Of a DNA stretch of 35,599 nucleotides, positions 9,003 through 18,111 are shown piece after piece; the first letter of the stretch is position 1; each line of letters begins with the position of its first letter. The translations under genes were made by a program, and so were the position numbers. The notes beneath the pieces were generated by a model. It made no database searches and was not told where the DNA came from. It saw nothing but the letters and a program-made list of their open reading frames with translations. Origin of the DNA: Microbulbifer mangrovi (GTDB lineage: Bacteria > Pseudomonadota > Gammaproteobacteria > Pseudomonadales > Cellvibrionaceae); the NCBI RefSeq assembly GCF_002009015.1, contig NZ_LZDE01000316.1, forward strand, positions 1 through 35,599. The letters are read 5' to 3'.

Positions 9003-9045
9003 GTAAGAGCGCTCCGGGACGCGGCTTGCCGCGATCCCGGCGGCA
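9003..9045. repeat. REP-like hairpin downstream of cyaY
   Basis: CCGGGACGCGGC (9014-9025) pairs with 9028-9040 with one bulged base. It is preceded by GTAAGAGC (9003-9010), the same lead-in as the minus-strand reading of the repeat near 6611. There is no T run on the cyaY strand. A smaller palindrome, GCAGGC/GCCTGC, lies at 8947-8960. Confidence 0.45.
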
Positions 9046-9048
9046 GGA

Positions 9049-9381
9049 TTACAGGCCGAGGGACACCGCGGTGCCCTGCTGCTCGGTCAGCACCCGATCC
9101 AGCAGGGTCGGCAGGTCTTCACCGGTGGTAGTGCATTTCCAGCCGGGATTCTGGAAACCCAGGTGGTAGCCCCCGGAGCGCGCCGCGACCCACAGTTCCT
9201 GCACCGCACCCTGACGCGACAAAATCACCTGGGTGCCGTTGTCCTCCAGAGTGATTGTCAGTACCGCATCCGCGCGCTCGTAATCCATATCCACTTCGCA
9301 TTCATCGAGGGCGTCTTCGATCGCGATCAGGGTTTCTTCGATGGCGGCGTTGTAGGCGGTTTGAGTGGCGGCCTGGGTCAT
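9049..9381 (-). CDS. cyaY: Iron donor protein CyaY (bacterial frataxin)
   Basis: 110 residues from the ATG at 9381, close to the usual 106; the frame extends upstream, but only this start fits the family. An acidic first helix (EETLIAIEDALDECEVDMDYE) is split by the known iron-binding ridge, followed by the beta sheet with ADAVLTITLEDNGTQVIL and the signature SRQGAVQELWVAARSGGYH. CyaY binds iron and modulates IscS in iron-sulfur cluster assembly in the cytoplasm. It is divergent from lptM-lysA, the order seen in E. coli and Pseudomonas. Confidence 0.95.
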   Translation of the reverse strand: MTQAATQTAYNAAIEETLIAIEDALDECEVDMDYERADAVLTITLEDNGTQVILSRQGAVQELWVAARSGGYHLGFQNPGWKCTTTGEDLPTLLDRVLTEQQGTAVSLGL

Positions 9382-9405
9382 ATTCCGGTTACTTTTGTTA
9401 CTGTG

Positions 9406-9432
9406 TTGCTGAAGGGAGAGGATCGCTATACT
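9406..9432 (+). promoter_or_regulatory. Putative sigma-70 promoter of lptM-lysA operon
   Basis: TTGCTG (9406-9411) and TATACT (9427-9432) lie 50 bp before the lptM ATG in the cyaY-lptM gap. The 15-bp spacer is short, so the -35 call is weak. Confidence 0.4.
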
Positions 9433-9481
9433 AGCAGGCTTTTCCAGTCTTCTCGTACCGCGCTTTGCGGCAGGAAAACCG

Positions 9482-9721
9482 ATGCGTAAACCGATTACCC
9501 TCCTGGCACTGTCACTCACCCTTACCGGTGCACTGACCGCATGCGGCCAGAAAGGCCCTCTCTACCTGCCCCAGGATACGGCGGCACCGACCTCTGCCGG
9601 CGCCCGCCAGCCGCAATCGGGAAGCAGCGGGAAACAACAACCGAACTCAGCACAGACGGCTGAGCAAGACTCTAAAAGCAATACCGAGCAACACACGGAA
9701 GCAGAAGCAGTAGCCAAATGA
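9482..9721 (+). CDS. lptM: LPS translocon maturation lipoprotein LptM (YifL)
   Basis: 79 residues. The signal peptide ends in the lipobox LTAC (Cys21), followed by GQKGPLYLP, the diagnostic LptM/YifL sequence. The rest is a low-complexity, Ser/Gln/Glu-rich tail. In E. coli LptM is an outer-membrane lipoprotein that helps LptD mature by acting at the LptD-LptE plug. The stop overlaps the lysA start (ATGA), which indicates translational coupling. Placement between cyaY and lysA/dapF is classical. Confidence 0.92.
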   Translation: MRKPITLLALSLTLTGALTACGQKGPLYLPQDTAAPTSAGARQPQSGSSGKQQPNSAQTAEQDSKSNTEQHTEAEAVAK

Positions 9722-10971
9722 GTGAATTTCACTACCAGCAGGGAAGCCTGTGGGCCGAGGGCGTCAGCCTGGAACAGATCGCCGAGCAGTTCGGCACCCC
9801 CACTTACGTATACAGCCGCGCGCATTTCGAGCGTCAGTATCGCGCCTACGCCGATGCCCTGGGCGATCACCCCGGGCTGATCTGTTATGCGATCAAAGCC
9901 AACAGCAACCTGGGTGTGCTGTCGGTACTGGCGCAGCTGGGCGCGGGCTTCGATATCGTCTCCGCCGGTGAGCTGGAGCGGGTCATCCTGGCCGGCGGCG
10001 ATCCCGCCAGAGTGGTGTTTTCCGGCGTAGGCAAAACTGCGGCGGAGATGCGCCGCGCGCTGGAAGTAGGTGTGCACTGCTTCAATGTGGAATCCGAATC
10101 CGAGCTGGAGCGGCTCGAAGCGGTAGCTGCCGAAATGGGAACGGTGGCCCCGGTATCCCTGCGGGTTAACCCCGACGTGGATGCCAAGACCCATCCGTAT
10201 ATTTCCACCGGCCTCAAAGAAAACAAATTCGGCATCGCGATCGAGCGCGCACCGGAGGTATATCGCAAGATCGCCGGTTCCAGCAGCCTCGAGGCAGTGG
10301 GTGTGGACTGCCATATCGGCTCCCAGCTCACCGAGATCAATCCGTTCCTCGACGCGCTCGACCGCCTGTTGCTGCTGATCGACCAGCTCGCGGAAGGCGG
10401 TGTTGAACTCAAACACCTGGACCTGGGTGGCGGCCTCGGCGTGCGCTACCGCGGAGAAGAACCGCCGGAAGTGAGCGACTACCTGGGGGCGGTGAAAGAA
10501 AAGCTCGCCGGACGCAATCTGGCTCTGGTACTGGAACCCGGCCGCTCCATTTCCGCCAACGGCGGCACCCTGCTGACCCGGGTCGAGTACCTGAAGCGCA
10601 CCGAAGAACACAATTTCGCCATCGTCGACGCGGCGATGAACGACAACCTGCGCCCGGCCCTGTACCAGGCGTGGCAGGATATCGTGGCGGTCACCCCGTC
10701 CAGCGGTGAAACCGAGAGCTGGGACATAGTCGGCCCGGTATGCGAAACCGGCGACTTCCTCGGCAAGCACCGCCCGCTGGTGCTCGAGCAGGGCCAGTTG
10801 CTGGCGATGCTCTCCGCCGGTGCCTACGGCTTCACCATGAGCTCCAATTACAACTCGCGCAGCCGCGCTGCCGAGGTGCTGGTAGACGGCGACAAGACCT
10901 ATCTGGTGCGCGCACGGGAAAGCCTCGCGGACCTGGTTCGTGGCGAGTCCACGGTACCGGCCAAGGATTGA
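9718..10971 (+). CDS. lysA: Diaminopimelate decarboxylase
   Basis: 417 residues, the family length. A PLP-dependent fold III alanine-racemase-type barrel with Lys60 in YAIKANSN as the PLP lysine, HIGSQ and GGGLGVRY phosphate-binding blocks, EPGRS near the middle, and the substrate-binding CETGDFLG plus the [14 protein letters not shown] ending. It converts meso-diaminopimelate to L-lysine, the last step of lysine synthesis. It overlaps lptM by 4 bp and precedes dapF, whose product makes its substrate. Confidence 0.97.
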   Translation: MSEFHYQQGSLWAEGVSLEQIAEQFGTPTYVYSRAHFERQYRAYADALGDHPGLICYAIKANSNLGVLSVLAQLGAGFDIVSAGELERVILAGGDPARVVFSGVGKTAAEMRRALEVGVHCFNVESESELERLEAVAAEMGTVAPVSLRVNPDVDAKTHPYISTGLKENKFGIAIERAPEVYRKIAGSSSLEAVGVDCHIGSQLTEINPFLDALDRLLLLIDQLAEGGVELKHLDLGGGLGVRYRGEEPPEVSDYLGAVKEKLAGRNLALVLEPGRSISANGGTLLTRVEYLKRTEEHNFAIVDAAMNDNLRPALYQAWQDIVAVTPSSGETESWDIVGPVCETGDFLGKHRPLVLEQGQLLAMLSAGAYGFTMSSNYNSRSRAAEVLVDGDKTYLVRARESLADLVRGESTVPAKD

Positions 10972-10997
10972 AGAGACAGGACGAACGAGACACCCCA

Positions 10998-11828
10998 ATG
11001 CGGCTCAAATTCACCAAAATGCACGGCCTGGGCAACGACTTTGTGATGGTCGACGGCATCACCCAGCGGGTAAAGCTGTCGCCGGAGAAGGTCCGCCAGA
11101 TCGCCGACCGCCACACCGGTATCGGTTGCGATCAGCTGTTGCTGGTCGAGGCACCGCGAAATCCGGACGTGGATTTCCGTTACCGCATTTACAACGCCGA
11201 CGGCAGTGAAGTGGAAAACTGTGGTAACGGCGCGCGCTGTTTCGCCCGCTTTGTGCGCGAGCGACGCCTTACCAGCAAGGAACAGATCCTGGTGGAAACC
11301 GCCGCGGGCACCCTGCGCCTGAACGTGCAGGCCGCCGACCAGGTGAGCGTCGACATGGGCGAACCGGTACTGGAGCCTGCAAAGATTCCGTTCGAGGCGG
11401 ACATCCAGGCAGAAAGTTATCCACTACAAGTGGACGGCGAGACCTACAACGTGGGCGCGGTATCTATGGGCAACCCCCACGCGGTACTGCTGGTGGATGA
11501 CGTGATCAAAGCGCCAGTGGAATCTCTGGGCGCCGCCATCGAGTGCCATCCGCGCTTTCCCGCGCGAGTCAATGTGGGCTTTCTGCAGATTGAAGACCGC
11601 ACCCGCGCACGCCTGCGGGTGTTCGAACGCGGTGTGGGCGAGACCCGCGCCTGCGGTACCGGCGCCTGCGCCGCCATGGTTTCCGCACGCCTGCGCGGCC
11701 TGGTGGACGAGGAGCTGAAGATCACCCTGCCCGGGGGCACCCTGACAATCCACTGGCCGGGGCCCGGAGAGCCGGTTACCATGACTGGACCCGCGACTGC
11801 GGTATATCACGGACAGATAGTACTCTGA
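10998..11828 (+). CDS. dapF: Diaminopimelate epimerase
   Basis: 276 residues from the ATG at 10998, which matches the conserved N-terminus [15 protein letters not shown]. The two catalytic cysteines are Cys75 in ENCGNGARC and Cys219 in RACGTGAC. It interconverts LL- and meso-diaminopimelate for lysine and peptidoglycan synthesis without a cofactor. It lies 26 bp after lysA and 31 bp before the DUF484 gene in one operon. Confidence 0.97.
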   Translation: MRLKFTKMHGLGNDFVMVDGITQRVKLSPEKVRQIADRHTGIGCDQLLLVEAPRNPDVDFRYRIYNADGSEVENCGNGARCFARFVRERRLTSKEQILVETAAGTLRLNVQAADQVSVDMGEPVLEPAKIPFEADIQAESYPLQVDGETYNVGAVSMGNPHAVLLVDDVIKAPVESLGAAIECHPRFPARVNVGFLQIEDRTRARLRVFERGVGETRACGTGACAAMVSARLRGLVDEELKITLPGGTLTIHWPGPGEPVTMTGPATAVYHGQIVL

Positions 11829-11859
11829 GAACTCCCCCTGGAAGCAGCCGAAGACCACG

Positions 11860-12621
11860 ATGACCGAACACAGCGATGCCCCCCTGATCGACAGCGCCGT
11901 TGAGGCCAGCCTGGAAAAACAGGAAGCCAACGACAGTGAAAACCAGCGCAACAAAAAGCTGCTGTCGCGGCAGGTGGCCCGCTACCTGATGCAGAATCCC
12001 ACCTTCTTTGCGGAAAACATGGAGCTGCTGGAGAGCATCCAGCTGCCCAAGGAATCCGGCAAGACGGTGTCACTGATGACCCATCAGACCAACCTGCTGC
12101 GGGAGCGCAATATTGAGATGCGTCAGCGGCTGGATCAGCTGCTGCAGAACGCGCGGGACAACGATCAACTGTTTCTGCACAGCCGCCGCCTGGTGCTGGC
12201 CCTGCTGGAAGCGCGCACCGTGGCGGAAGCCGGCACCGCATTGCTCACCAGCTTCAAAGAAGATTTCAATGTCGAAGTTACCGCGCTGACCCTGTTCGGC
12301 CCCCTGCCCGGCTCGGGCAAACAGCTGGGCGATGTGCGCAGCAGTTCCCGCGCGAGCGCCGAGACCGCCATCGGCTCCATCCTGCGCAACGGGCGCACTG
12401 TATGCGGCTCCCTGCGCCCCACGGAAATCGCCTACCTGTTCGGCAAGGACGCGGATCGCGTCGCCTCTGCCGCGGTGGTTCCGCTGGCGGGCCAGCTGGG
12501 TATCCTCGCGGTAGGCTCCAGCGATCCCAACCACTACCGCTCCAGCCTCGGCACCCTGTTCCTGTCTTACATCGGTGAAATCCTCGAGCGACTGCTGCCA
12601 GACCTGCTGGCACGGAGCTGA
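11860..12621 (+). CDS. DUF484 family protein
   Basis: 253 residues. The N-terminal helical part has [25 protein letters not shown], the DUF484 hallmark, then a coiled-coil-like helix ([23 protein letters not shown], seen as two blocks) and a GAF-like domain (about 105-250). DUF484 proteins sit between dapF and xerC in many gammaproteobacteria; their role is not well defined, possibly ligand sensing linked to XerC or cell division. Only 5 bp separate it from xerC. Confidence 0.9.
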   Translation: MTEHSDAPLIDSAVEASLEKQEANDSENQRNKKLLSRQVARYLMQNPTFFAENMELLESIQLPKESGKTVSLMTHQTNLLRERNIEMRQRLDQLLQNARDNDQLFLHSRRLVLALLEARTVAEAGTALLTSFKEDFNVEVTALTLFGPLPGSGKQLGDVRSSSRASAETAIGSILRNGRTVCGSLRPTEIAYLFGKDADRVASAAVVPLAGQLGILAVGSSDPNHYRSSLGTLFLSYIGEILERLLPDLLARS

Positions 12622-12626
12622 GCCCG

Positions 12627-13562
12627 ATGCAGCTGGCGGCCGCAACAGACGCCTTTCTGCGACATCTGCAGCACAAGAACCTTTCCCCCAACACCCTGGC
12701 CGGATATCGCCGCGACCTGGAAAAACTCCAGCTGCTGGCGGATGAGGAAGGGCGCGACGACGTCCAGAACCTGGATGAAATGTGCCTGCGCAGCTGGCTC
12801 GCGCGCCTGCATCGCAGCGGTCTCTCCCCGAAAAGCCTGCAGCGCTGGTTATCCGCGGTGCGCACCCTGCTGCGCTTCTGTGTGCGCGAGGGCTGGCTGG
12901 CCGCCAATATGGCCGAGGGGTTGCGCGCGCCCAAGGCGGAGAAAAAACTGCCGAAGCTGCTCGATGTGGATGCGGCGGCGCAGTTTGTGGAGAGTCCCAA
13001 CAGCGTTGCGGGCGGCAATAGCGAGGATGCAGCCAGTGACCTGCTGGCCCTGCGCGATGCGGCGATGCTCGAGCTCTTCTACAGCAGCGGTCTGCGCCTG
13101 TCAGAGCTGACCGGGCTCAACTGGCCAGATCTGGACCTGCGCGGCGGCGAAGTTCGCGTCACCGGTAAAGGCAATAAAACCCGCTTGCTGCCGGTTGGGC
13201 GGCACGCCCTGCGCGCCCTGGAGGACTGGCGCCGCGAGGCACCGTCAGCCATCGCCGACACCCGTGGCGATGCCCCGGTATTTACCAGTGCCAAGGGCAA
13301 GCGCCTCGGTAATCGCGCGGTCCAGCTGCGGTTTTCCCACTGGTCCCGGGCAGGCGGTGCCGATCAGCCCGTGCACCCGCACATGCTGCGCCACTCCTTT
13401 GCCAGCCATATGCTGGAGTCCAGTGGCGACCTGCGCGCGGTCCAGGAACTGCTCGGACACGCGGATATCAGCACCACCCAGATCTACACCCACCTGGATT
13501 TCCAACACCTGGCACGGGTTTACGACAAGGCCCATCCGCGAGCCAAAGCCAAGGATGATTAA
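12627..13562 (+). CDS. xerC: Site-specific tyrosine recombinase XerC
   Basis: 311 residues. An N-terminal SAM-like core-binding domain (about 5-95) precedes the catalytic domain. The catalytic residues are all visible: Arg157 in SSGLRLSEL, Lys181, His252 and Arg255 in [10 protein letters not shown], His278 in LGHADIS, and nucleophile Tyr287 in TQIYTHLD. With XerD at dif it resolves chromosome dimers at the septum under FtsK control. Its place after dapF-DUF484, and the absence of any integrated element, mark it as the housekeeping enzyme rather than a phage integrase. Confidence 0.96.
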   Translation: MQLAAATDAFLRHLQHKNLSPNTLAGYRRDLEKLQLLADEEGRDDVQNLDEMCLRSWLARLHRSGLSPKSLQRWLSAVRTLLRFCVREGWLAANMAEGLRAPKAEKKLPKLLDVDAAAQFVESPNSVAGGNSEDAASDLLALRDAAMLELFYSSGLRLSELTGLNWPDLDLRGGEVRVTGKGNKTRLLPVGRHALRALEDWRREAPSAIADTRGDAPVFTSAKGKRLGNRAVQLRFSHWSRAGGADQPVHPHMLRHSFASHMLESSGDLRAVQELLGHADISTTQIYTHLDFQHLARVYDKAHPRAKAKDD

Positions 13563-13727
13563 CCCCCGCCTCGGTCTCTAGGGCGAGTACCAGATTGGCG
13601 CCATCCGGATCGCGTCTCGACATCTAACACTCCTGTCAGATATGCACGCCGAAATCCGATTAGATCACCGGGACAAACCAGTGCAATCCAGCGGGTGTGG
13701 AACTTGGGAGGCATGGGCAGAAGCTTA

Positions 13728-13760
13728 GCAGGCCGCTGAACATAAGAATCAGCGGCCTGC
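13728..13760. terminator. Perfect 12-bp inverted repeat downstream of xerC
   Basis: GCAGGCCGCTGA (13728-13739) and TCAGCGGCCTGC (13749-13760) enclose a 9-nt loop. No T run follows on either strand. It lies in the 253-bp convergent gap between xerC and the sutA-like gene and may end both transcripts or act as a REP-like unit. A weaker 7-bp hairpin follows at 13771-13791. Confidence 0.45.
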
Positions 13761-13815
13761 CAGCCAAACCCCGCTCTGCGAACGAGAGCGGTTAGCGGAT
13801 ATCCATCAACACTAC

Positions 13816-14028
13816 TCAGATTGGCCTGCTGCCGTACTTCGGCTGCGGCTTGCGTGGCGGGTCTGCGGTCACTTCCGGGTCAATCTCGTCGATTGCCCCG
13901 CCTCTGGCGAGAAAAGCCTCGACCTCGGCATTGAGTTGACTGCGGGCCCGTTCACGGGAGGTGATGGAACGCTCTTCGGCAAACTCCTCGTTGTCTTTCG
14001 AACGAGCGCTGGACTGATCGTCTTTCAT
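13816..14028 (-). CDS. sutA: SutA-like RNA polymerase-binding transcriptional regulator
   Basis: 70 residues. The C-terminal half EVEAFLARGGAIDEIDPEV, then ADPPRKPQPKYGSRPI, closely follows what I recall of the end of Pseudomonas SutA (slow-growth regulator that binds the RNA polymerase beta subunit). The N-terminal half is a short charged tail, shorter than the acidic tail of the Pseudomonas protein. The position next to glnK-amtB matches the Pseudomonas neighbourhood. The match is from memory of the family, not from a search; functional equivalence is inferred. Confidence 0.7.
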   Translation of the reverse strand: MKDDQSSARSKDNEEFAEERSITSRERARSQLNAEVEAFLARGGAIDEIDPEVTADPPRKPQPKYGSRPI

Positions 14029-14451
14029 AGTGATTTACCCTGTAACTTGATACCCCTGTTACAGAGGGAATACCCCTGCTGCCGCACTCCATCCCGGAAT
14101 ACTCCGCACGCACCAATCAGATTCCTTTCTCAGTCCCGTTCCACCTAAAGCAAAAACCGGTTCTGCAAATCAAATCCGCCGGCCAGAAGATTTCCTGCGG
14201 CGAAATATTTATAGGCAGTGTCCAAGCAGCCTGCCAGAAAAGGTTCCCGAAATTGGTAGAGTTTTTTTGTTCGTTTTTTGCCCGATTTATTGCACTTGGT
14301 TATGCAAATTTTACCGCCAGGGTTTTGAACGCCGTCACGACCGATAAATAATTTACGCGCCATTCGAACAACAGTGCTTTTTGAGCCGGATTTACGGGCA
14401 CAAAAAAGCCCCGCGAGCGGGGCTTGAAAAACACTGTGTCGGATTCTTTGA
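14029..14451. other. Gene-free stretch between sutA-like gene and glnK
   Basis: 423 bp with no convincing gene. It holds the leader of the sutA-like gene with a 9-bp tandem repeat (ATACCCCTG at 14050-14058 and 14070-14078), an AT-rich part around 14260-14350 with an inverted TTGCA-N8-TGCAA (14290-14307), and the glnK terminator near 14402. A reading frame that runs back from glnK into this stretch on the minus strand is a frame shadow. Confidence 0.6.
14402..14425 (-). terminator. Rho-independent terminator after the second glnK
   Basis: AAGCCCCG (14406-14413) and CGGGGCTT (14418-14425) form a strong stem. On the minus strand it is followed by a T run (complement of 14402-14407). It ends the porin-glnK-amtB-glnK transcript. 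Confidence 0.85.
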
Positions 14452-14805
<354 letters not shown>

Positions 14806-14819
14806 TTATGTTTCTTGCG

Positions 14820-14890
14820 GGCACCGGCCCGAAAACCGGTGCCGGAAGATTCTTGCTGCCGCCAGCCGGGAGCAGTCCCACGCCGGCGGC
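14820..14890 (-). other. Two hairpins in the amtB-glnK intercistronic gap
   Basis: GGCACCGG/CCGGTGCC (14820-14827, 14836-14843) and a second structure (GCCGCC/GGCGGC, 14858-14890, with an inner GGGA/TCCC stem) lie between the amtB stop and the second glnK. Neither has a T run. They could damp read-through or protect mRNA ends. Confidence 0.45.
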
Positions 14891-14904
14891 TAGTTTATGA
14901 GCAC

Positions 14905-16164
14905 TTATTTGCTCATAAATTCCGGATAAGCTTCCATTCCGCACTCGGCCAAGTCAACACCCTGCTGCTCTTCTTCCTCGGTAACACGGATACCGGTGAT
15001 CAGCTTGAGGGCGAACCAGACAGCGAAGGAGGCGGAGAATACCCATCCGAAGATGGTAGCAGCGCCAATCAGCTGGCCGCTGAAGGAAGAGCCGTCGTTG
15101 GTAACCGGTACCAGCAGCAGACCCAGCAGACCAACCACACCGTGCACGGAGATGGCGCCAACGGGATCGTCGATCTTCAGCTTGTCCAGAGTGATGATGG
15201 AGAATACCACCAGGATGCCACCCAGGGCGCCGAACAGGGTAGCCTGCAGGGCAGTCGGGGTAGAAGGCTCAGCGGTGATCGCTACCAGACCAGCCAGAGC
15301 GCCGTTCAGCAGCATGGTCAGGTCGGCCTTGCCAAACAGGATGCGGCCGGTGATCAGCGCAGCAACAGCACCACCAGCAGCAGCGGCGTTGGTGTTCAGG
15401 AATACCATGGCCACGGAGTGTGCGTTGGCAGCATCACCCAGCTTCAGTACGGAACCACCGTTGAAGCCGAACCAGCCCATCCACAGGATGAAGGTACCCA
15501 GGGTAGCCAGCGGCAGGTTGGCACCGGGAATGGCGTAGATTTCGCCGTTCGGGCCGTATTTGCCTTTACGTGCACCCAGCAGCAATACGCCAGCCAGGGC
15601 AGCAGCGGCACCCGCCATGTGCACGATGCCGGAACCGGCGAAGTCGGAGAAGCCCAGGTCGCCCAGGTTGTACAGGCCGAACACATCGCCGCCGCCCCAG
15701 GTCCAGTTACCTTCCAGCGGGTAGATGAAGCCGGTCAGGGCAACAGCGAATACCAGGAAGCTCCACAGCTTCATACGCTCTGCAACCGCACCGGAAACGA
15801 TGGACATTGCAGTAGCGACGAACACTACCTGGAAGAAGAAGTCGGACGCACCGGAGTAAACGGAGTCGCCTTCGAAACCGTTTTCTGCAGATGCAGTGAG
15901 AACACCTTCGAGGTCGAAGGCTTCGATGCCGTTCAGCAGCCAGCCGCCGTCATACATGATGGCGTAGCCGCTGACCAGGTACATGGTGCTCGCAATCGCG
16001 AACAGTGCCACGTTTTTGGTAAGAATCTCGGTGGTGTTTTTAGAACGCACCAGGCCCGCTTCCAGCATGGCAAAGCCCGCTGCCATCCACATGACCAGTG
16101 CACCACACACGAGGAAATAAAATGTATCAATTGCGTATTGCAACTGAAAAATTTGATTTTCCAT
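14905..16164 (-). CDS. amtB: Ammonium transporter AmtB
   Basis: 419 residues with about 11 membrane segments and no obvious cleaved signal. Family marks include the N-terminal block FFLVCGALVMW-like segment (seen as FYFLVCGALVMWMAAGFAML), AGLVRSKN, the pore histidines in VHMAGAAAAL and SVHGVVG, and the conserved MGWFGFNGGS. It conducts ammonium through the inner membrane and is shut by unmodified GlnK when nitrogen is ample. It is flanked on both sides by P-II genes on the same strand. Confidence 0.96.
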   Translation of the reverse strand: MENQIFQLQYAIDTFYFLVCGALVMWMAAGFAMLEAGLVRSKNTTEILTKNVALFAIASTMYLVSGYAIMYDGGWLLNGIEAFDLEGVLTASAENGFEGDSVYSGASDFFFQVVFVATAMSIVSGAVAERMKLWSFLVFAVALTGFIYPLEGNWTWGGGDVFGLYNLGDLGFSDFAGSGIVHMAGAAAALAGVLLLGARKGKYGPNGEIYAIPGANLPLATLGTFILWMGWFGFNGGSVLKLGDAANAHSVAMVFLNTNAAAAGGAVAALITGRILFGKADLTMLLNGALAGLVAITAEPSTPTALQATLFGALGGILVVFSIITLDKLKIDDPVGAISVHGVVGLLGLLLVPVTNDGSSFSGQLIGAATIFGWVFSASFAVWFALKLITGIRVTEEEEQQGVDLAECGMEAYPEFMSK

Positions 16165-16254
16165 TTTTCGCTCCGTTTAACCCAAACTTCCCGAGTTGCC
16201 CCGGCAGTTATTGTCTAATGATCAAAGAATCGTTTTAGCAATCTGTTCTGTTAT

Positions 16255-16602
<348 letters not shown>

Positions 16603-16611
16603 CTACAGTAA

Positions 16612-16636
16612 GAGCCCACTCACAATGAGCGGGCTC
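16612..16636 (-). other. Intercistronic hairpin between porin gene and glnK
   Basis: On the minus strand GAGCCCGCTC pairs with GAGTGGGCTC (one G-U pair) around a short loop. There is no T run. It probably sets relative porin and glnK message levels. Confidence 0.45.
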
Positions 16637-16651
16637 AATTTGTTGTAGCTA

Positions 16652-17377
16652 TTACCAGCTGTAAGTCGCTCCGGCGAGTACGGTCGGCTCACACCAGTCG
16701 GTGTAGAAACATTCCTGATCGCTCACGTCGGTACCTACCAGAGAGGCGCTCAAAGCCAGGCCGCCAAACTCTTTACCCACGGATACTGAGTAATCGATAT
16801 AAGAATCGGATCCGTCCAGGAAAATTTCTTCATCAAACAGGTTCAGGCCGGCGCTCAGGTCCAGGGAAATATCGTTGGCCAACGCGAAAGAGTAGCCAGC
16901 GCTCAGGTAGTAAAATTCACCCGCCTGGTACCAGTAGTCGTCGGAGTAGGCAAAGCCGAGGCTTGCATCACCGATGCTCAGGCTGCCGTAAACTTCCTGA
17001 TAATCTTCGTCCTGGTCACTGCCGAGGTAGCTGTAATAAATGTAGCCAACGTCGTAACCGATTCCACTGGCGGTTTCACCGGCGTAGCCGCCGTAAAAAT
17101 CCATCTCGTAATCGGTTTCGTCTGTACCGTAGGCGAAATCAACCTGGGAAGCCCAGGTGCCCAGGTAAACACCGTTGCCCATATCCAGATCAACACCGCC
17201 CTGGATGGCCGGTCCGGTATCGGTCTGGGAAATACCGCGGAAGCGATAGTCACTCACCACACCGACATTTGCGCTGAGGCTGGGACCGTCAGCGGCAGTT
17301 GCTGCGCCGCTGATGGCCATAGCCAGTACACTTCCGGATACGAGGGCAGCAATTTTGTTATTCAGTTTGGTTCCCAC
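16652..17377 (-). CDS. TorF-family putative porin
   Basis: 241 residues from a GTG start at 17377, with AGGAG 9 nt upstream. A signal peptide (about 1-28, ending ATAADG) leads into the family block LSANVGVVSDYRFRGISQTDTGPAIQGG, seen as VSDYRFRGIS and QGGVDL, followed by alternating beta strands rich in Tyr, Asp and Gly and a C-terminal TYSW. This fits the TorF (Gcw_chp) outer-membrane barrel family, whose substrate is not established. It is the first gene of the glnK-amtB transcript, behind a sigma-54 promoter, which suggests a role in nitrogen-compound entry. Confidence 0.85.
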   Translation of the reverse strand: MGTKLNNKIAALVSGSVLAMAISGAATAADGPSLSANVGVVSDYRFRGISQTDTGPAIQGGVDLDMGNGVYLGTWASQVDFAYGTDETDYEMDFYGGYAGETASGIGYDVGYIYYSYLGSDQDEDYQEVYGSLSIGDASLGFAYSDDYWYQAGEFYYLSAGYSFALANDISLDLSAGLNLFDEEIFLDGSDSYIDYSVSVGKEFGGLALSASLVGTDVSDQECFYTDWCEPTVLAGATYSW

Positions 17378-17539
17378 TGTTTGGTTCTCCTAGATCTCTG
17401 TGTGAAATGCTTGTCTTACTTTTTTTATAATTGCGGCTTCGACTTCGCCGGGGAGACGGCACTTGCCGCACACGCCCAGGCACTTCACCAGAAGACCTAT
17501 CCCTGCCTTCTTTACCAGGGCGATTCGCACACAGGTACT

Positions 17540-17556
17540 TGCAGAGTTAGTGCCAA
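17540..17556 (-). promoter_or_regulatory. Sigma-54 promoter of the TorF-glnK-amtB-glnK operon
   Basis: Minus-strand TTGGCACTAACTCTGCA matches the consensus TGGCAC-N5-TTGC with the GG and GC at exactly -24/-12 spacing and one mismatch. It predicts a start near 17528-17530 and a leader of about 150 nt. The nitrogen-control genes behind it fit NtrC/RpoN control. Confidence 0.75.
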
Positions 17557-17655
17557 CTTTAAAAAGACACACAAAAATCAATGAGTTAGCGCTGAAAAGC
17601 AGTGTTTCGCAGGCAAACAGAACGGGGCGGTCAATTAATATGCGCAAAAAGAGTG

Positions 17656-17702
17656 CGCACCAAAATGGAACCCGCACCACCAGCGGGCACCAGTTATGAG
17701 CG
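17656..17702 (-). promoter_or_regulatory. Candidate NtrC enhancer sites
   Basis: CGCACCAAAATGGAACC (17656-17672) and GGCACCAGTTATGAGCG (17686-17702) each carry a full GCACCA half-site of the NtrC consensus TGCACCA-N3-TGGTGCA, with degraded second halves. They lie about 130-170 bp upstream of the predicted start, a usual enhancer distance. Confidence 0.45.
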
Positions 17703-17814
17703 GCGCGCCAAAGTTGAACCAACACGGCGCACAACAATCGGCGCTTGGTGGTAAAACCCCGCTGCGGTACTATTTCGCTTCGTTTTATAGCGGTTTCTTA
17801 GTGGAGAATTGCGC

Positions 17815-18036
17815 GTGGCCCGTGACAAATTGCAAGATTTATTAACCGAGCTGCAACAACAGGGGGCAGTGATCAGCAACGACCTGCGCGATGCACTTGA
17901 GGTCGCGATGGGTAAACTACCACTGGTCAGTCAGCGCGAGTTCGATATCCAGACAGCGAAGCTGGCGCGTGCAGAAGAAAAGCTCGCACAACTGGAAGAG
18001 CAGATCCGCGCGCTGGAGAGCCGGCTGGGCGACTGA
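17815..18036 (+). CDS. ubiK: Ubiquinone biosynthesis accessory factor UbiK
   Basis: 73 residues from GTG at 17815, chosen because GGAG lies 8 nt upstream; a TTG at 17809 is too close to it. A short N-terminal amphipathic part is followed by LVSQREFDIQTAKLARAEEKL and a coiled coil to the end, the BMFP/YqiC (UbiK) pattern. UbiK binds UbiJ and lipids in the cytosolic ubiquinone synthesis complex. The place between glnK-amtB and comM matches Pseudomonas. Confidence 0.88.
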   Translation: MARDKLQDLLTELQQQGAVISNDLRDALEVAMGKLPLVSQREFDIQTAKLARAEEKLAQLEEQIRALESRLGD

Positions 18037-18111
18037 CCAGGACCGAGCTGGGCGACCTGCCAGTCGCCAATTGCACAGAACTTCAGGGAAGACAGCTTTT
18101 CAAGGAAGAAA

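Larger units (their letters stand above)
17378..17814. other. Divergent regulatory gap between TorF porin and ubiK
   Basis: 437 bp without a gene. It contains the long leader and sigma-54 promoter of the porin-glnK-amtB operon, candidate NtrC sites, and the ubiK promoter region. I see no ORF here with family features. Confidence 0.6.

Noticed and set aside
9562-10998. A 478-codon open frame antisense to lysA
   Set aside because: Mirror frame of lysA; no start signal and no recognisable domain.
12627-13562. Phage or island integrase
   Set aside because: Position after dapF-DUF484 and the full XerC motif set identify the housekeeping recombinase; no attachment-site repeat or mobile genes nearby.
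13771-13791. Second hairpin downstream of xerC as a separate terminator
   Set aside because: 7-bp stem, 7-nt loop, no T run; noted only beside the stronger repeat at 13728-13760.
14860-14905. Sigma-54 promoter just before the second glnK
   Set aside because: The TGGC found there has no GC at the required -12 spacing.
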